From Tretioscincus oriximinensis (Eukaryota > Chordata > Lepidosauria > Squamata > Gymnophthalmidae), in assembly GCA_022410635.1 (NCBI GenBank), contig JAJVDF010000207.1:1652086-1716085 (forward strand): a stretch of DNA of 64,000 bases, in the 5' to 3' direction. Under the pieces are notes generated by a model, which was not told the DNA's origin, searched no databases, and saw nothing but the letters and a program-made list of their open reading frames with translations. The translations under genes were made by a program, and so were the position numbers. This document shows, piece by piece, positions 55,101 to 64,000 of this stretch (position 1 is its first letter; every line of letters begins with the position of its first letter).

Positions 55101-58100
55101 ACTACTGTTCTGTATAAACGATAAACCTGCTGGACTTTGTGGGATTTTGTTCTCCATATGTGGAGAATTTGTACTTTAAAAAGTGAGGCAGTATTTTGCA
55201 CCTTACAGGCAATCCTCAAAATATTTTCTGGATGTTTATACATGTTCAGTGTTTTTATGGAGTGTTATTTTTGAGATAAACATGAAGATAGAATTATAAA
55301 TCCATCCCTGGANAACAGNTTTTTTTAACCTTTATTTATAATTTTCAAATGCAGAATAAAGAAGAAAAACANCACAATTAAATCAAATTAAATGCATCAA
55401 CTTGGTCCCTACTTAAAAGAATCCCAACCCCCTGTCTTGGAATCGGTACATTCAGATAATTTTTGATAACTTCTATATGAAGATAAGGACATTGTTTTCT
55501 TTTGCAGTTAAGTCTTTGTCCGCCATCAACAATTTCTCCCAGCNTCTTCTATTCAGGGTAGTATAACCTAAACCCATCATTTTGTCTCNTATTTCCTTAA
55601 TTAAGTCAAATTCCAATTGTTTAATAACATACTCATGCCAACGCTCTATATTCCATTGATTTGCCTCTTTCCAATTCGCANCCATCACAGATAATGCCGC
55701 TAGAACAAGTTGATCCCTGGAGAACAATTGACATGTGGTGGAGCTGCCTGAGACAGCTCTNCTTGCCCTCCTCACTTTTGGGCTGCTGCTACTTCCAACT
55801 TTGTGAAGCTGCTGGGCATTTGTTGTTTACATTTATTTATAAAGTACCATTCATGTACATGGTGCTGTACAATATACATAATACAGTATCAACAACCAAT
55901 GCAACAAAATAATATAAGCAATACAACAACATTACATTTAACAAATAATAAAATAGTTAAAGTTAATCAAAACAAATTAGTTGTTTAATAATAAGCACTT
56001 GTCATTATGAAAAAGGAATAGAAAAGCAGTTAGAAATGCAACTAACAACCATGAAACTGGAAATAAATTCTACCAGAAGGAGAAAAAACGGAATCTGGTA
56101 ATAGGACCCTTTCTATAAAAAGCCAAGGAAACACACGTGTGTACCATAGAAGGCTGATAATGTGGAAACTTGCTACTTAGGTAGTAGAGAACATGGAACA
56201 TGATTGGATTCCAGTATTTCCTTAATCACAGTTCCATTTCCAATGTTTTGCAGATGACTTCTTGGAAGTAGTAGACAGAGCAGCCAAAACAGGTGTTAAA
56301 AAGGTACGTTTGTTTCCACAAATTGTTGAGTGTGTGAGCATGTTGTGGCAATTAAGAATTGGGCTGTTTTCACTCTGTAGCCATACTTACTTTTTAATTC
56401 AGATTCAGTCCACTTTCAGAATGANCAAACACATCAGNAAAATAATGGACTATTTTCTTTTGCATGGCCACAACTGATAGGGGAGGGGACCCAAAGTGCA
56501 CGTGCCCTGCCCAGTGAGCTAAGGGATGCACCAAAATGAACATTGCAACATTACAGTCCATGGGGGAGGCATCAGAAATTGATGTTTGNCCTGGATGACA
56601 CANAGCCTAGTTGCAACCCTGTCCTTTGGGCGTTGTCTAATTCAGAAAATCGACCTTCATCCTTGATGATGGTTTTTTTTTATCTCCATACAGAAAATAA
56701 TAATCATCTTTTACATTATGTCTTCCAACAAACATACACAATGCTAATAATAATACTACTACTTTCTTTTTCAAAAAGAAAGTATAAAACAAAAAGGAAA
56801 GATATAAAAAGAAAGAAAAGAAAAAAGAAAAGAAAAGACAGAAGAGAGAATAAGAAAAGAAAATACTTTTTTGAAATCTAAAGTCCTCAAAGATTAATAA
56901 CATCTGTGCTTATTCATTATTCCCCACATAGAGCCTAAACATATACAGTATATATATTCCTTCTTTTTTCATATTAACCAACCTTTCTANGTTATAAAGT
57001 TTTTGTTTACTAAATAATCTTATATTTCTATTCCGTATTAGGAGCTTCTGCCATCTTCTGTCTTTTTAATTACTTTTTATACTTCTTTCCATTCCATCTC
57101 TCTTACCTTTTATTATGTCAAACTGCAATTTTTCAATAATATNATGATAGCATTTTTTAATATTCCATTGAGTCGCATCTTTCCAACCAAAGACTGAAGT
57201 TGATTGGGTAAATTTAAATTACCAAAAATCAGCAATCAGCAATTCAGTCTTGATAATGTGGGAAGAAAATGATCCGCTATTCTGCTGATATGTTCTCTCC
57301 TCTCCTCTGCTGTGTTCACACCTAAGCTTTAATTCTCTTTCATCCTATTTTCCAAGCAAGAGGACACACATCCGTAAAGTGACCGGTTATTTCCTTTCCA
57401 CTTGATATCATCCAAAGATGTGTTTTTGAGAAAGATAATACCGAATGAAAATGGCTTGAAACTATGCTGAGTTTTTTTCCTCAGTCTAAAAACAGACTGG
57501 AGTTGGATTAAAACACAGCAGTAAAAGCTGATGAACTGGATTAAATTTTTGTTCTTTGTAGCAATTGTTAAAGAAAATGCCAACTTTATATGTTACCCAA
57601 GTAAAAAATAAAATTCTCTGCAGAAAGCACATCCTCTTGGGTGCATGAAATAAACATTGTAACATATTGGTCAACCTATCACTTCAAATATTTCTGAAAG
57701 TGGATAACAAAATCTGTGAGTCTTTTCAGAGGCAAAGATGAAAGAATTTGGCTGATAAAAAGTAGACTAATAATTTTCTATACTATTAATATCTCTTAAT
57801 CAGTGTTTTCAGGAATAAGTTTTTTTTCTTTTTTCTAGTTCATGATTACTGGTGGAAGTTTGCAAGACAGCAAAGATGCCCTGGAACTGGCAAAAACAAA
57901 TGGTATTTGTTCCTTTACTTTTTATAGCTCAACAAATGGGTCGTGGTGTCCCACAGATATGCAAAATCAAGTATTTTAACNTTTACTCANGTTGTTTTTG
58001 GGTGTGNTCACACTACTNTTTTATGCCTCAGTTATAGCGCCATTTTGAAGGTCACGTCACATGTGTTAAGCNNGTGAGTAAAACTTCCGCAACAAAGGCC

Positions 58101-60527
58101 NTTTATTCCNCAATACACTATTGCTGGGATAATCAGGAANAATTGCGGAGACCGTTGAAACCTAGCAGCCAACCTCCATCACCTNGTAGCCAATTCCCTT
58201 CCTCTCCCATGTGACCATTATTAGTGCGAGAGACAGGAGGGGAGAGATGACAGNAGGAAGCGCCGCCTCCTTNGGCANAGAAATCTGCCCGCCTTTTCCT
58301 AAGCCCAGGCTGCCCTCCGCCTCCTTTTGGTGGCTGCTGCCTGGAGATAGNCTTTGCAAAAGGAAGAGGAACAAAACCTCNTCCTCCCCTCAGCNGATCT
58401 NTTNGACAGCAGGCAGAGCCNATCTGCAGGGAATNCAACTGAAGGAGGGGAGACGGCTGCGTTCTGCTNCCCCATCCATATGGAGCCACGGTCTGGGTAA
58501 CGTTTTGGGGCAGAGCTTGGCCACCCACATGCCAAAATGTCCCCAAATGTCCCAAGACGGATCCTGTCATGGATCTGGAATGTACAGACTGAGAGGAGTT
58601 ACTGCACTGTGGCTGACCTTCTCAACTCAGAATTAAAGGATAAAACTAGTCCTGAAATAGCCAGATTTTTCCATCTATCGCTTTCTGAATGGTTTATCAC
58701 TGCTGCCATACATNACTTTTTCTCAATTACGTTTCGTCAAATTAACCTTCGAACTTTGACCTCATTTGAAAAATTGTTATACTTCAGTCTCCCAATGGAT
58801 AAAGAAAGTTTTCTAAAATTTATAACATCTTAACAGAGTTGAATGGCTCACCACTACATTCATTGAAAACCTTTTGGGAGGAGNAAACAAGTATAACTTT
58901 AGAGGAGAAGGAATGGGCTTGTATTCCTCTCACCTTATATANTAGCCATAAATCCCAAAATGATAGAGAGCTCTCTCTAAAAATACTCTATAATACCGTA
59001 CCCCAGTAGTGTTCCACAGAATGATCCCCCAGCTTTCGTCTCAATGCTNGCATGGGTGCAGTGGACTGGGAACCTACTCACACATGTGGTGGAAGTGTCC
59101 TAGGTCACACTCCTTCTGGAATACAGTCCGTAACACAATTTGCAGCATACTGGGTAAAGAATTCATTTTGTCACCCTCGTTAATTTTCCTCTTCGTCTTN
59201 CGCAATACTCATAGAAATCTAGGTAATCATTCGCGAATTAAGTCACTCCTCATGGCTGCCAAATATATAGTAGCACAAGGCTGGAAATCTACCCAGCCCC
59301 TACTAAAGAGAGATTGGGTATATAGAATTTGGACTTCNTTAATAAATGAACTAATAACTTCTCACCANGCATGAATGGCAGGGGCCAAGGTGGACCATTT
59401 CCTGGAATTTAGAAAAAGAATGGTCCCCTTTTTTCAAAGCAGCACAANTGGACAAGTCACTGTGATATGTGATATCAGATGATCTGCTGAATAACTACAA
59501 AAACCTCTCTAAATGGCTCCCTTATTTACNGGTATTGGATGATTAGGTTGTTTCATTTTGGTGGTCAATTGCTCTGACTTAAGAATGTTTTATTGTGTGG
59601 TTGGAGAATGAATAATGTGAAATGCATTTAAAAATGACCAGGAGACTATACCATGTTGTTTATAATTTATTGTTAGACTTGTAACTGAAATGCTGTGTAT
59701 ATGCAAATTTTGTACTGTATTAATAATTTAATAAAAATTTCAAAAGTTTTTTTAAAAAATCACAGAAAAAAATACATTCCTTCCCTCCATCTTGCAGGTG
59801 TTTACTTTAAGCCCCACTGAGCCTGGTTACACACCCTTAGGTCTTGTCTTCACAGAGACTTATTCTGGACTATATCTTGGAATAGGAACCCGCTATGGCA
59901 GGTCCCACATGGATGTCCAAGCTATNGTTTTCAGTCTAGTTTTCAGCTGCAGGAAAGACAGTTTAACAGTGGGAACCTATTGTTAATGGCACATGTTTCA
60001 TCAGNTCTCACTAAATCTTAATTTAGACAGCATTTGTTTGGGGCAGACATGTGGGCTGGATTGTATTGTATGGAGTGATAGGACCATTGCAGTTATAATT
60101 ATACTTCCACTGTTTGTTTTTAGACATGTTTTATAGCACCACTGGTTGCCATCCCACTCGCTGTTGTGAATTTGAGCAAAGCAACCCTGACATCTATTTA
60201 GCAGAGTTGAAAGACCTGGCTGAGAAGAACAAGGGGAAGGTGGTAGCGATAGGGGAATGTGGCCTGGGTAAGTATCAGCCAGATGGCCTAAGCATTTGAT
60301 CTTCTTTGTTGTTTCAAAAGCTGGTTCACTGTCTTTTGTTTGCTCTTCCAGATTTTGACAGATTAGAATTCTGCCCTAAGGACACCCAGCTCAAGTAAGA
60401 GCACCTTGTTTATTTGAAATTTTGCTCTGCTATGTAATTAGAGGTTTCAACCATGTCAATGCATGTGGAAATATAAGTATGCTACACTTCGGTGTCTACA
60501 TTATTATTATTATTATTATTAATATTA

Positions 60528-60621
<94 letters not shown>

Positions 60622-62575
60622 CACTAGAGCTCTAGCCAACTCAGCTATTCAAAAGAAACACAAATTTGTAATCAATTAGATAAATGAGTACTATCATTAA
60701 CTCTGGAAAAGAGCAGGGTATAAAAGCTCAATTCTTCTTGTTGTTGTTGTTGTTGTTCTTCTTCTTCTTCTTCTAATGCAGACAACGGCAGGCCTTGGAT
60801 GTATTAACAGGTTTCTGTTCTAGGATTAGACATGTTGATGGAAGTTAAGGGTATAAATAGCTACTATAATGGATCTTTTGATACTGCCACCCAGATGGAG
60901 CATCAGGCAGTATTTCTGAAATATCATTTGCAGGGGGTCAAGAACAGGTGAGGATTTTGCTGCCTTTTGCTTGAGATTGCCCAGGTACAATGGTGGACTA
61001 GATGGGCTCCGGCCCAGTTCAGCAGGGCTCCTCTTAGGTACTTATGTTTTCTTGAAGACGTATGCCTGATGCACTTCAGATTGGAGTCTGATTCCATAAT
61101 CTAGTATCTACCACAAGGAATGCTCCCCATTTTCCTTTGACTTCTTAAGATGATGGAACTATGAAGTGTGCTTCTCCAAAAGATCTCAGGGTACAGGCAG
61201 GTCTTTTAGGGACAGAATCAACATCAGTCCACTCTTTGATTTCCTTGTGATTACTCACAATGGCAATGTCTCTTGCTATATCCTTCCCTGTNCATCTCCT
61301 ATCATATCTAATTGAAATTACAATAAAGGTGCCTGTTTTTCTTTTCAGGTATTTTGAAAAACAGTTTGATTTGTCTGAGCAAACAAAATTGCCCATGTTT
61401 CTGCACTGCAGGAATTCGCACCCGGAATTCATAGGTGGGTTTATTAGAAAAAAGCATTGTAGAAAAAAAGTGACACTTTTTAAAATAGTGTCGATTTTAG
61501 AATCAAGTTGTTCTTCTTTTTCTCAGAAATAATGAGGCGAAACAGAGAGAAATGCATGGGAGGAGTGGTAAGCATAGAAAATAATTTCTCAATTGTGTTT
61601 GTTGGTTTCATCCTCTTTACAATGAGGCCTGCTTTCAGATTGCCGTATTTTCCAAAAGGTCCTGGGCATCTCTTTATTCATTCAGAAATTCCTTGAAGCA
61701 GTACAAGTGNCCGAAGATGTACACACTGGACCTGGGCTTCGTCGAGACAGCTAACGTTTGTAGTGATTCCAGCAAAGGGCCTAGTAGCACTTGGAGACTA
61801 ACAGTAGAAAAGTAGGTGGCATAAGCTTTNGTAGACGCGTCTACTTCTTCATTAGGCATGTCTACAAAAGCTTATGCCACCTACTTTTCAACTGTTAGTC
61901 TCAAAGTGCTCCCTTTGTTGGACTTTCTACTAGACTAANTTGGCTATTTCTCTGAAATTTTGTTTTAGTAATATCGATGAAATATTAGCGATATCGATGC
62001 TCGTCTAAAATGAAATTTTCTTTAATTAATTGCTATCTATCCTGTCCTATAACCAAAGGTCTTGGTGTATCACAATAAAATTAGTAAAAATAGGTAAAAT
62101 AAATTAGTCAATGTTTAGTAACNCTGCCAGTATCAGGTACCTCATAGTGCAGGGGAGAGAGTGGAAGTAAGAACTTCTTTCCAATGGTCCAAAGAAGCAA
62201 TTTCGTAAAAGTTGGTTGTGCAATTATGATCAGCTGGGTTCTTTGCGTATATGGAAAAATGGTTGTCCCAATGTTCCAACAGAGGGCAATGTTTCTTTAT
62301 AGATTGATAGACTGGGCTACAAAAGAATGGCCAATTGGTCACACTATTAAAGGGTGAATAGTGAAAGGGTTGTGAAGTAGCCTTCCTGAGATTTAATAAN
62401 GTTTTTCTTTCTCCATTTGGTTGCAATGCAGTCAGAACTACTGACAGGTAAAATGTTTGTGTTAAACTAAAGAAAACAAATGCATGCAATTTTTTTAGGT
62501 CCATTCTTTTGATGGCACTAAAGAAGAGGCAGCAGCTATAATAGATCTGGATCTCTACATAGGAATAAATGGCTG
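51520..62575 (+). CDS. TATDN1: TATDN1 (TatD DNase domain containing 1), first nine exons; 3' end beyond window
   Basis: TATDN1 is a TatD-family, metal-dependent deoxyribonuclease with a TIM-barrel fold, linked to DNA fragmentation and chromosome segregation. Exons: 51520-51541, 54087-54152, 56254-56303, 57839-57902, 60124-60267, 60352-60394, 61349-61434, 61527-61567, 62499-62575, all GT-AG and in phase. They give 197 residues plus a partial Cys codon; human has 297, so about one third is missing at the 3' side. Metal ligands visible: Glu112 in AIGECGLDFDR, His149 in PMFLHCRN, His174 in VHSFDG. The last expected ligand (Asp of the TDAPW motif) lies beyond the window. The bacterial HxH near the N-terminus is absent (DIGINLTD), as in human TATDN1. 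It is divergent from NDUFB9. Confidence 0.96.
51551..51564. promoter_or_regulatory. RFX X-box-like motif in TATDN1 intron 1
   Basis: GTTGCC-GG-GGCAAC, two perfect inverted RFX half-sites with a 2-bp spacer, 10 bp past the exon 1 donor. It fits the X-box consensus GTNRCC-(0-3)-RGYAAC. The function is inferred. Confidence 0.5.
51805..51898. repeat. (AAT)n microsatellite
   Basis: About 30 uninterrupted units, next to a SINE tail in TATDN1 intron 1. Confidence 0.95.
51898..51960 (+). repeat. SINE family B tail fragment
   Basis: caggtgagaaaagcggggtataagatcc followed by (TTC)n; directly abuts the AAT microsatellite. Confidence 0.55.
52038..52160. repeat. (AAT)n / (AGT AAT)n microsatellite
   Basis: Imperfect AAT array with AGT interruptions, then a short (CA)n. 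Confidence 0.9.
52230..52485 (+). repeat. SINE family A, full length
   Basis: Best copy: box A-like tggtgtaatggttagagtg, box B-like ggttcgattcc, a body with cagttctttagaactctctc, and a terminal aaataaataaa tail. Confidence 0.75.
54087..54152 (+). CDS. TATDN1: TATDN1 exon 2
   Basis: 66 nt with acceptor ctctag and donor gtaact. It encodes Asp (split codon) then [21 protein letters not shown], the first strand of the barrel where bacterial TatD has its HxH motif. Confidence 0.95.
54425..54590 (-). repeat. SINE family A, partial
   Basis: Shares gttttgtccacaacagacacc and the following body with the copy at 351-597. Confidence 0.6.
55310..55775 (-). repeat. L1-type LINE 3' fragment
   Basis: Minus-strand translation includes [27 protein letters not shown] and QLEFDLIKE, the C-terminal pattern of L1 ORF2; 5'-truncated, with stops. 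Confidence 0.6.
56254..56303 (+). CDS. TATDN1: TATDN1 exon 3
   Basis: 50 nt with acceptor ttgcag and donor gtacgt. It encodes (D)[16 protein letters not shown], matching the helix before the second barrel strand. Ends at phase 0. Confidence 0.93.
56304..57838 (+). other. TATDN1 intron 3
   Basis: Holds a minus-oriented L1-type fragment (about 56640-57200); AT-rich otherwise. Confidence 0.6.
56640..57200 (-). repeat. L1-type LINE 3' fragment
   Basis: The minus strand shows [12 protein letters not shown] and KLQFDIIK, parallel to the 55310-55775 copy, then an AT-rich 3' part. Confidence 0.5.
57839..57902 (+). CDS. TATDN1: TATDN1 exon 4
   Basis: 64 nt with acceptor ttctag and donor gtattt. It encodes [21 protein letters not shown] plus one base; the MITGG strand is conserved in the TatD family. 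Confidence 0.94.
58620..59760 (+). repeat. L1-type LINE, 5'-truncated, with A-rich tail
   Basis: Translations include [20 protein letters not shown] and [20 protein letters not shown], the Cys/Trp-rich C-terminal block of L1 ORF2. It ends with aataataatttaataaaa and an A/T-rich tail. Frames are interrupted. Confidence 0.7.
59842..59930. mobile_element. Fold-back family 'TATTCTGGATTATA', copy 5 (partial)
   Basis: agacttattctggactata and gctatggcaggtcc match copies 2 and 3; the right arm is missing. Confidence 0.45.
60124..60267 (+). CDS. TATDN1: TATDN1 exon 5: GCHP and GECGL motifs
   Basis: 144 nt with acceptor tttag and donor gtaagt. It carries [20 protein letters not shown] and ends [16 protein letters not shown] and AIGECGL are TatD-family signatures; the Glu (residue 112) is a metal ligand. 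The first residue is Asp where human has Gly, and Ile of many homologues is Cys here (TRCC). Confidence 0.96.
60352..60394 (+). CDS. TATDN1: TATDN1 exon 6
   Basis: 43 nt after an intron of only 84 bp, acceptor ttccag, donor gtaaga. It completes the D of GLD and encodes [13 protein letters not shown]. Confidence 0.95.
60500..60620. repeat. (ATT)n microsatellite
   Basis: About 40 units with one early irregularity; directly followed by a SINE body. Confidence 0.95.
60630..60775 (+). repeat. SINE family B, 3' part with (GTT)n(TTC)n tail
   Basis: Starts within the body (agctctagccaactcagct) right after an ATT microsatellite and ends in gttgttgttgtt and cttcttcttcttc runs. Confidence 0.62.
61349..61434 (+). 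CDS. TATDN1: TATDN1 exon 7: FLHCRN motif
   Basis: 86 nt with acceptor ttcag and donor gtgggt. It encodes [20 protein letters not shown] then RNSHPEFI. His149 of FLHCRN is a metal ligand. Confidence 0.96.
61527..61567 (+). CDS. TATDN1: TATDN1 exon 8
   Basis: 41 nt after a 92-bp intron, acceptor ctcag, donor gtaagc. It encodes (E)[13 protein letters not shown]. Confidence 0.94.
61568..62498 (+). other. TATDN1 intron 8
   Basis: Contains a well-preserved fold-back element (61769-61921). A minus-strand open frame at 62142-62504 is not recognised as any family. Confidence 0.65.
61769..61921. mobile_element. Fold-back element, well preserved
   Basis: Left arm 61769-61836 and right arm 61860-61921: agactaacagtagaaaagta, then ggtggcataagctttngtag, against their inverted copies. 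The spacer holds a small palindrome gtagacgcgtctac. Confidence 0.75.
62499..62575 (+). CDS. TATDN1: TATDN1 exon 9: VHSFDG motif
   Basis: 77 nt with acceptor tttag and donor gtaag. It encodes [25 protein letters not shown] plus two bases of a Cys codon. His174 is a metal ligand. The following exon was not found before the window ends. Confidence 0.95.
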
Positions 62576-63093
62576 GTAAGTTATTTTAAGTCAGGTGGCT
62601 GGAATTGGATTGATGATTTAAACTGAGCCTGTGCAATTTATGACTCACTGAAATGAATTTAGCATTTAGTATCCAGCGTGGCCTGAAAAGTGTGTTACGA
62701 ATACNAGTACAGTATTTTTGCAATTCAGAAAGAAAGCTTTTGATGGGGTCTTGTTCTCTGAATTTATGGAATTGCTGTATTGTAACAGTGGAGGTACAAA
62801 CAGGTAACAAGCANCACAAGTTATTCAAACATGTAATAAACTACAGAGGTACATTCAAGGACTCAACTTGCACAAAAGGGCAGTCACAAATATAACTTCA
62901 ATATGGAACTGAAAGAAAAGTACTATAATACAATGGGGCTATCTCTATCTGGTAAATTTAAGCGATTTTGATGGGGCACTTCCTCAGACCTCTATAAAAC
63001 CCAAGGCCAGCAAGAGTATATAGTATAGAAAATATTACAGTTGTTCTTTAGGTGGCCCCACCGATGCCATGCTTCCAGGTTAAGTCCAGATAA

Positions 63094-63497
63094 CAAAATT
63101 CCAGTTAATCCAAAATAATTTATAGCATAAAAATATTTTATAGTATAAAAATATTAAAATAAAAGTNCTTAGTATGTGCTATTTTCTTGATATTGCATAG
63201 CCTTGAAGGAGACCCAGAGAATTGAAATACGTTGGTAGGAGGAAGATAAAAAACCCATCTCAGTCACAATATCGCAGAAACCAATTTTGAAATAATAACC
63301 TTTGGGAGATTGAACTTTCTTGAGACCACCTTAAAAACATACTTTGAATTTGTATATACTGTGTTTAGTGACTTCAGTGGACTCAATGATTGTATTATCA
63401 ATTGGATTTGTGGCACGTCTATGATATTGTTTTGGAATATAGACTTANATTTTTGTATTTTTATACTATAAATTATTTTGGACTAAGCAGAATTTTG
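63094..63497. mobile_element. Inverted-repeat element
   Basis: Left arm 63094-63138 (caaaattccagttaatccaa...) pairs with right arm 63455-63497 (...ttggactaagcagaattttg). About 320 bp of unassigned sequence lies between them. Confidence 0.55.
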
Positions 63498-63951
63498 GTA
63501 TTTGGTCTTGTTGCTATTTCNGTTTGGTGATTTATTGTGATGCTTCCAGGTCACACAGTTCAGTCTCCTATTCTNTACACTCACTTGTACGTTTAGCCAT
63601 GTGCAGCTTTTTTCCTGTTTGTACCTCTGCTTATCAGAGCACCACTCGCTCCCCCTCTTTTGTGAGTATTGTAACAGTAAGAACAGCAATGTCTTATCTG
63701 TTTATTACTAATCAGTGTCGCAGAGATCACCTCATGGCGAAACTGCATCAAAACTCTCTCATCCACAATTGAGTTGATTGAATAGGGTAAACAAAGCCCA
63801 CCCACGTGGTAGTGGTGGGCGTGTGCTGCCCCATGAGGCGGCANCACCTGCCACAGCACATGCAACCCGCTGGAGGGCTGCCAGAGGACTGCGCCATGCA
63901 AAAGTAGAACTGGTGCCCACTTGTTTGTGGCCTTTATGCTAGTATATTCAA

Positions 63952-64000
63952 TAGGAATACAGCCCGTAACACAATTTNCAGTATACTGGGTAAAGAATTG
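63952..64000 (+). repeat. Second L1-type fragment entering at window edge
   Basis: atacagcccgtaacacaat and gtatactgggtaaagaatt match 59121-59162 with few changes, so another 5'-truncated copy starts here. Confidence 0.65.

Larger units (their letters stand above)
54153..56253 (+). other. TATDN1 intron 2
   Basis: Contains a minus-oriented SINE (about 54425-54590) and a minus-oriented L1-type 3' fragment (about 55310-55775). Confidence 0.65.
57903..60123 (+). other. TATDN1 intron 4
   Basis: Contains an unclassified GC-richer repeat with many N bases (about 58010-58560), an L1-type 3' fragment in plus orientation (about 58620-59760) and a partial fold-back family copy (59842-59930). Confidence 0.65.
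60395..61348 (+). other. TATDN1 intron 6
   Basis: Contains a 120-bp ATT microsatellite (about 60500-60620), a SINE 3' part (60630-60775) and an interspersed repeat end (about 60920-61050). Confidence 0.7.
62576..64000 (+). other. TATDN1 intron 9 (continues past window)
   Basis: Contains an inverted-repeat element (63094-63497) and the start of an L1-type fragment at about 63952. No further TATDN1 exon seen. Confidence 0.65.

Noticed and set aside
1..64000. CRISPR arrays, operons, phage or bacterial mobile systems
   Set aside because: The sequence is vertebrate nuclear DNA with split genes; no regularly spaced direct repeats with unique spacers were seen.

Overview
The window is vertebrate nuclear DNA, most likely from a squamate reptile (lizard or gecko type). 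Three split genes with GT-AG introns encode proteins close to, but clearly not identical with, the mammalian ones. The repeats mix tRNA-derived SINEs, CR1-type and L1-type LINEs, hAT-like and Tigger-like miniature elements, fold-back elements and long AAT/ATT microsatellites. That mix fits a lepidosaur better than a bird or mammal. The class is inferred; no species is claimed. Scattered single N bases show it is a draft assembly.

Layout. (1) About 1-40,890, plus strand: the downstream part of MTSS1 (missing in metastasis). Thirteen coding exons were resolved, from the middle of the N-terminal IMD/I-BAR membrane-bending domain to the C-terminal actin-binding WH2 motif, followed by a 2.5-kb 3' UTR. 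One exon is a 12-nt microexon and another a 40-codon serine-rich cassette with a tandem NAGNAG acceptor. The first exons (about 70 residues) lie upstream of the window. (2) About 42,860-49,377, minus strand: the complete four-exon coding region of NDUFB9, an LYR-motif accessory subunit of mitochondrial complex I (174 residues). (3) 51,520 to the window end, plus strand: the first nine coding exons of TATDN1, a TatD-type metal-dependent DNase (197 residues plus part of a codon); the rest lies beyond the window.

The order and orientation MTSS1 (tail-to-tail) NDUFB9 (head-to-head) TATDN1 matches human 8q24.13 as I know it, and supports all three names. The genes do not form a pathway. NDUFB9 and TATDN1 are a divergent pair which in mammals share a compact promoter; here the start codons are 2.14 kb apart, and SINE and simple-repeat sequence fills the gap.

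The rest is intron and intergenic DNA rich in mobile elements. Several can be delimited by eye from terminal inverted repeats and target-site duplications. The best is a three-level nest at 30.33-31.25 kb: a hAT-like element with a perfect 8-bp target duplication, inside a tRNA-SINE, inside a fold-back element. I found no new enzymatic or defence system. The main points of interest are the alternative-splicing signals of MTSS1, the expanded divergent promoter with an RFX X-box-like motif, and several small inverted-repeat element families.
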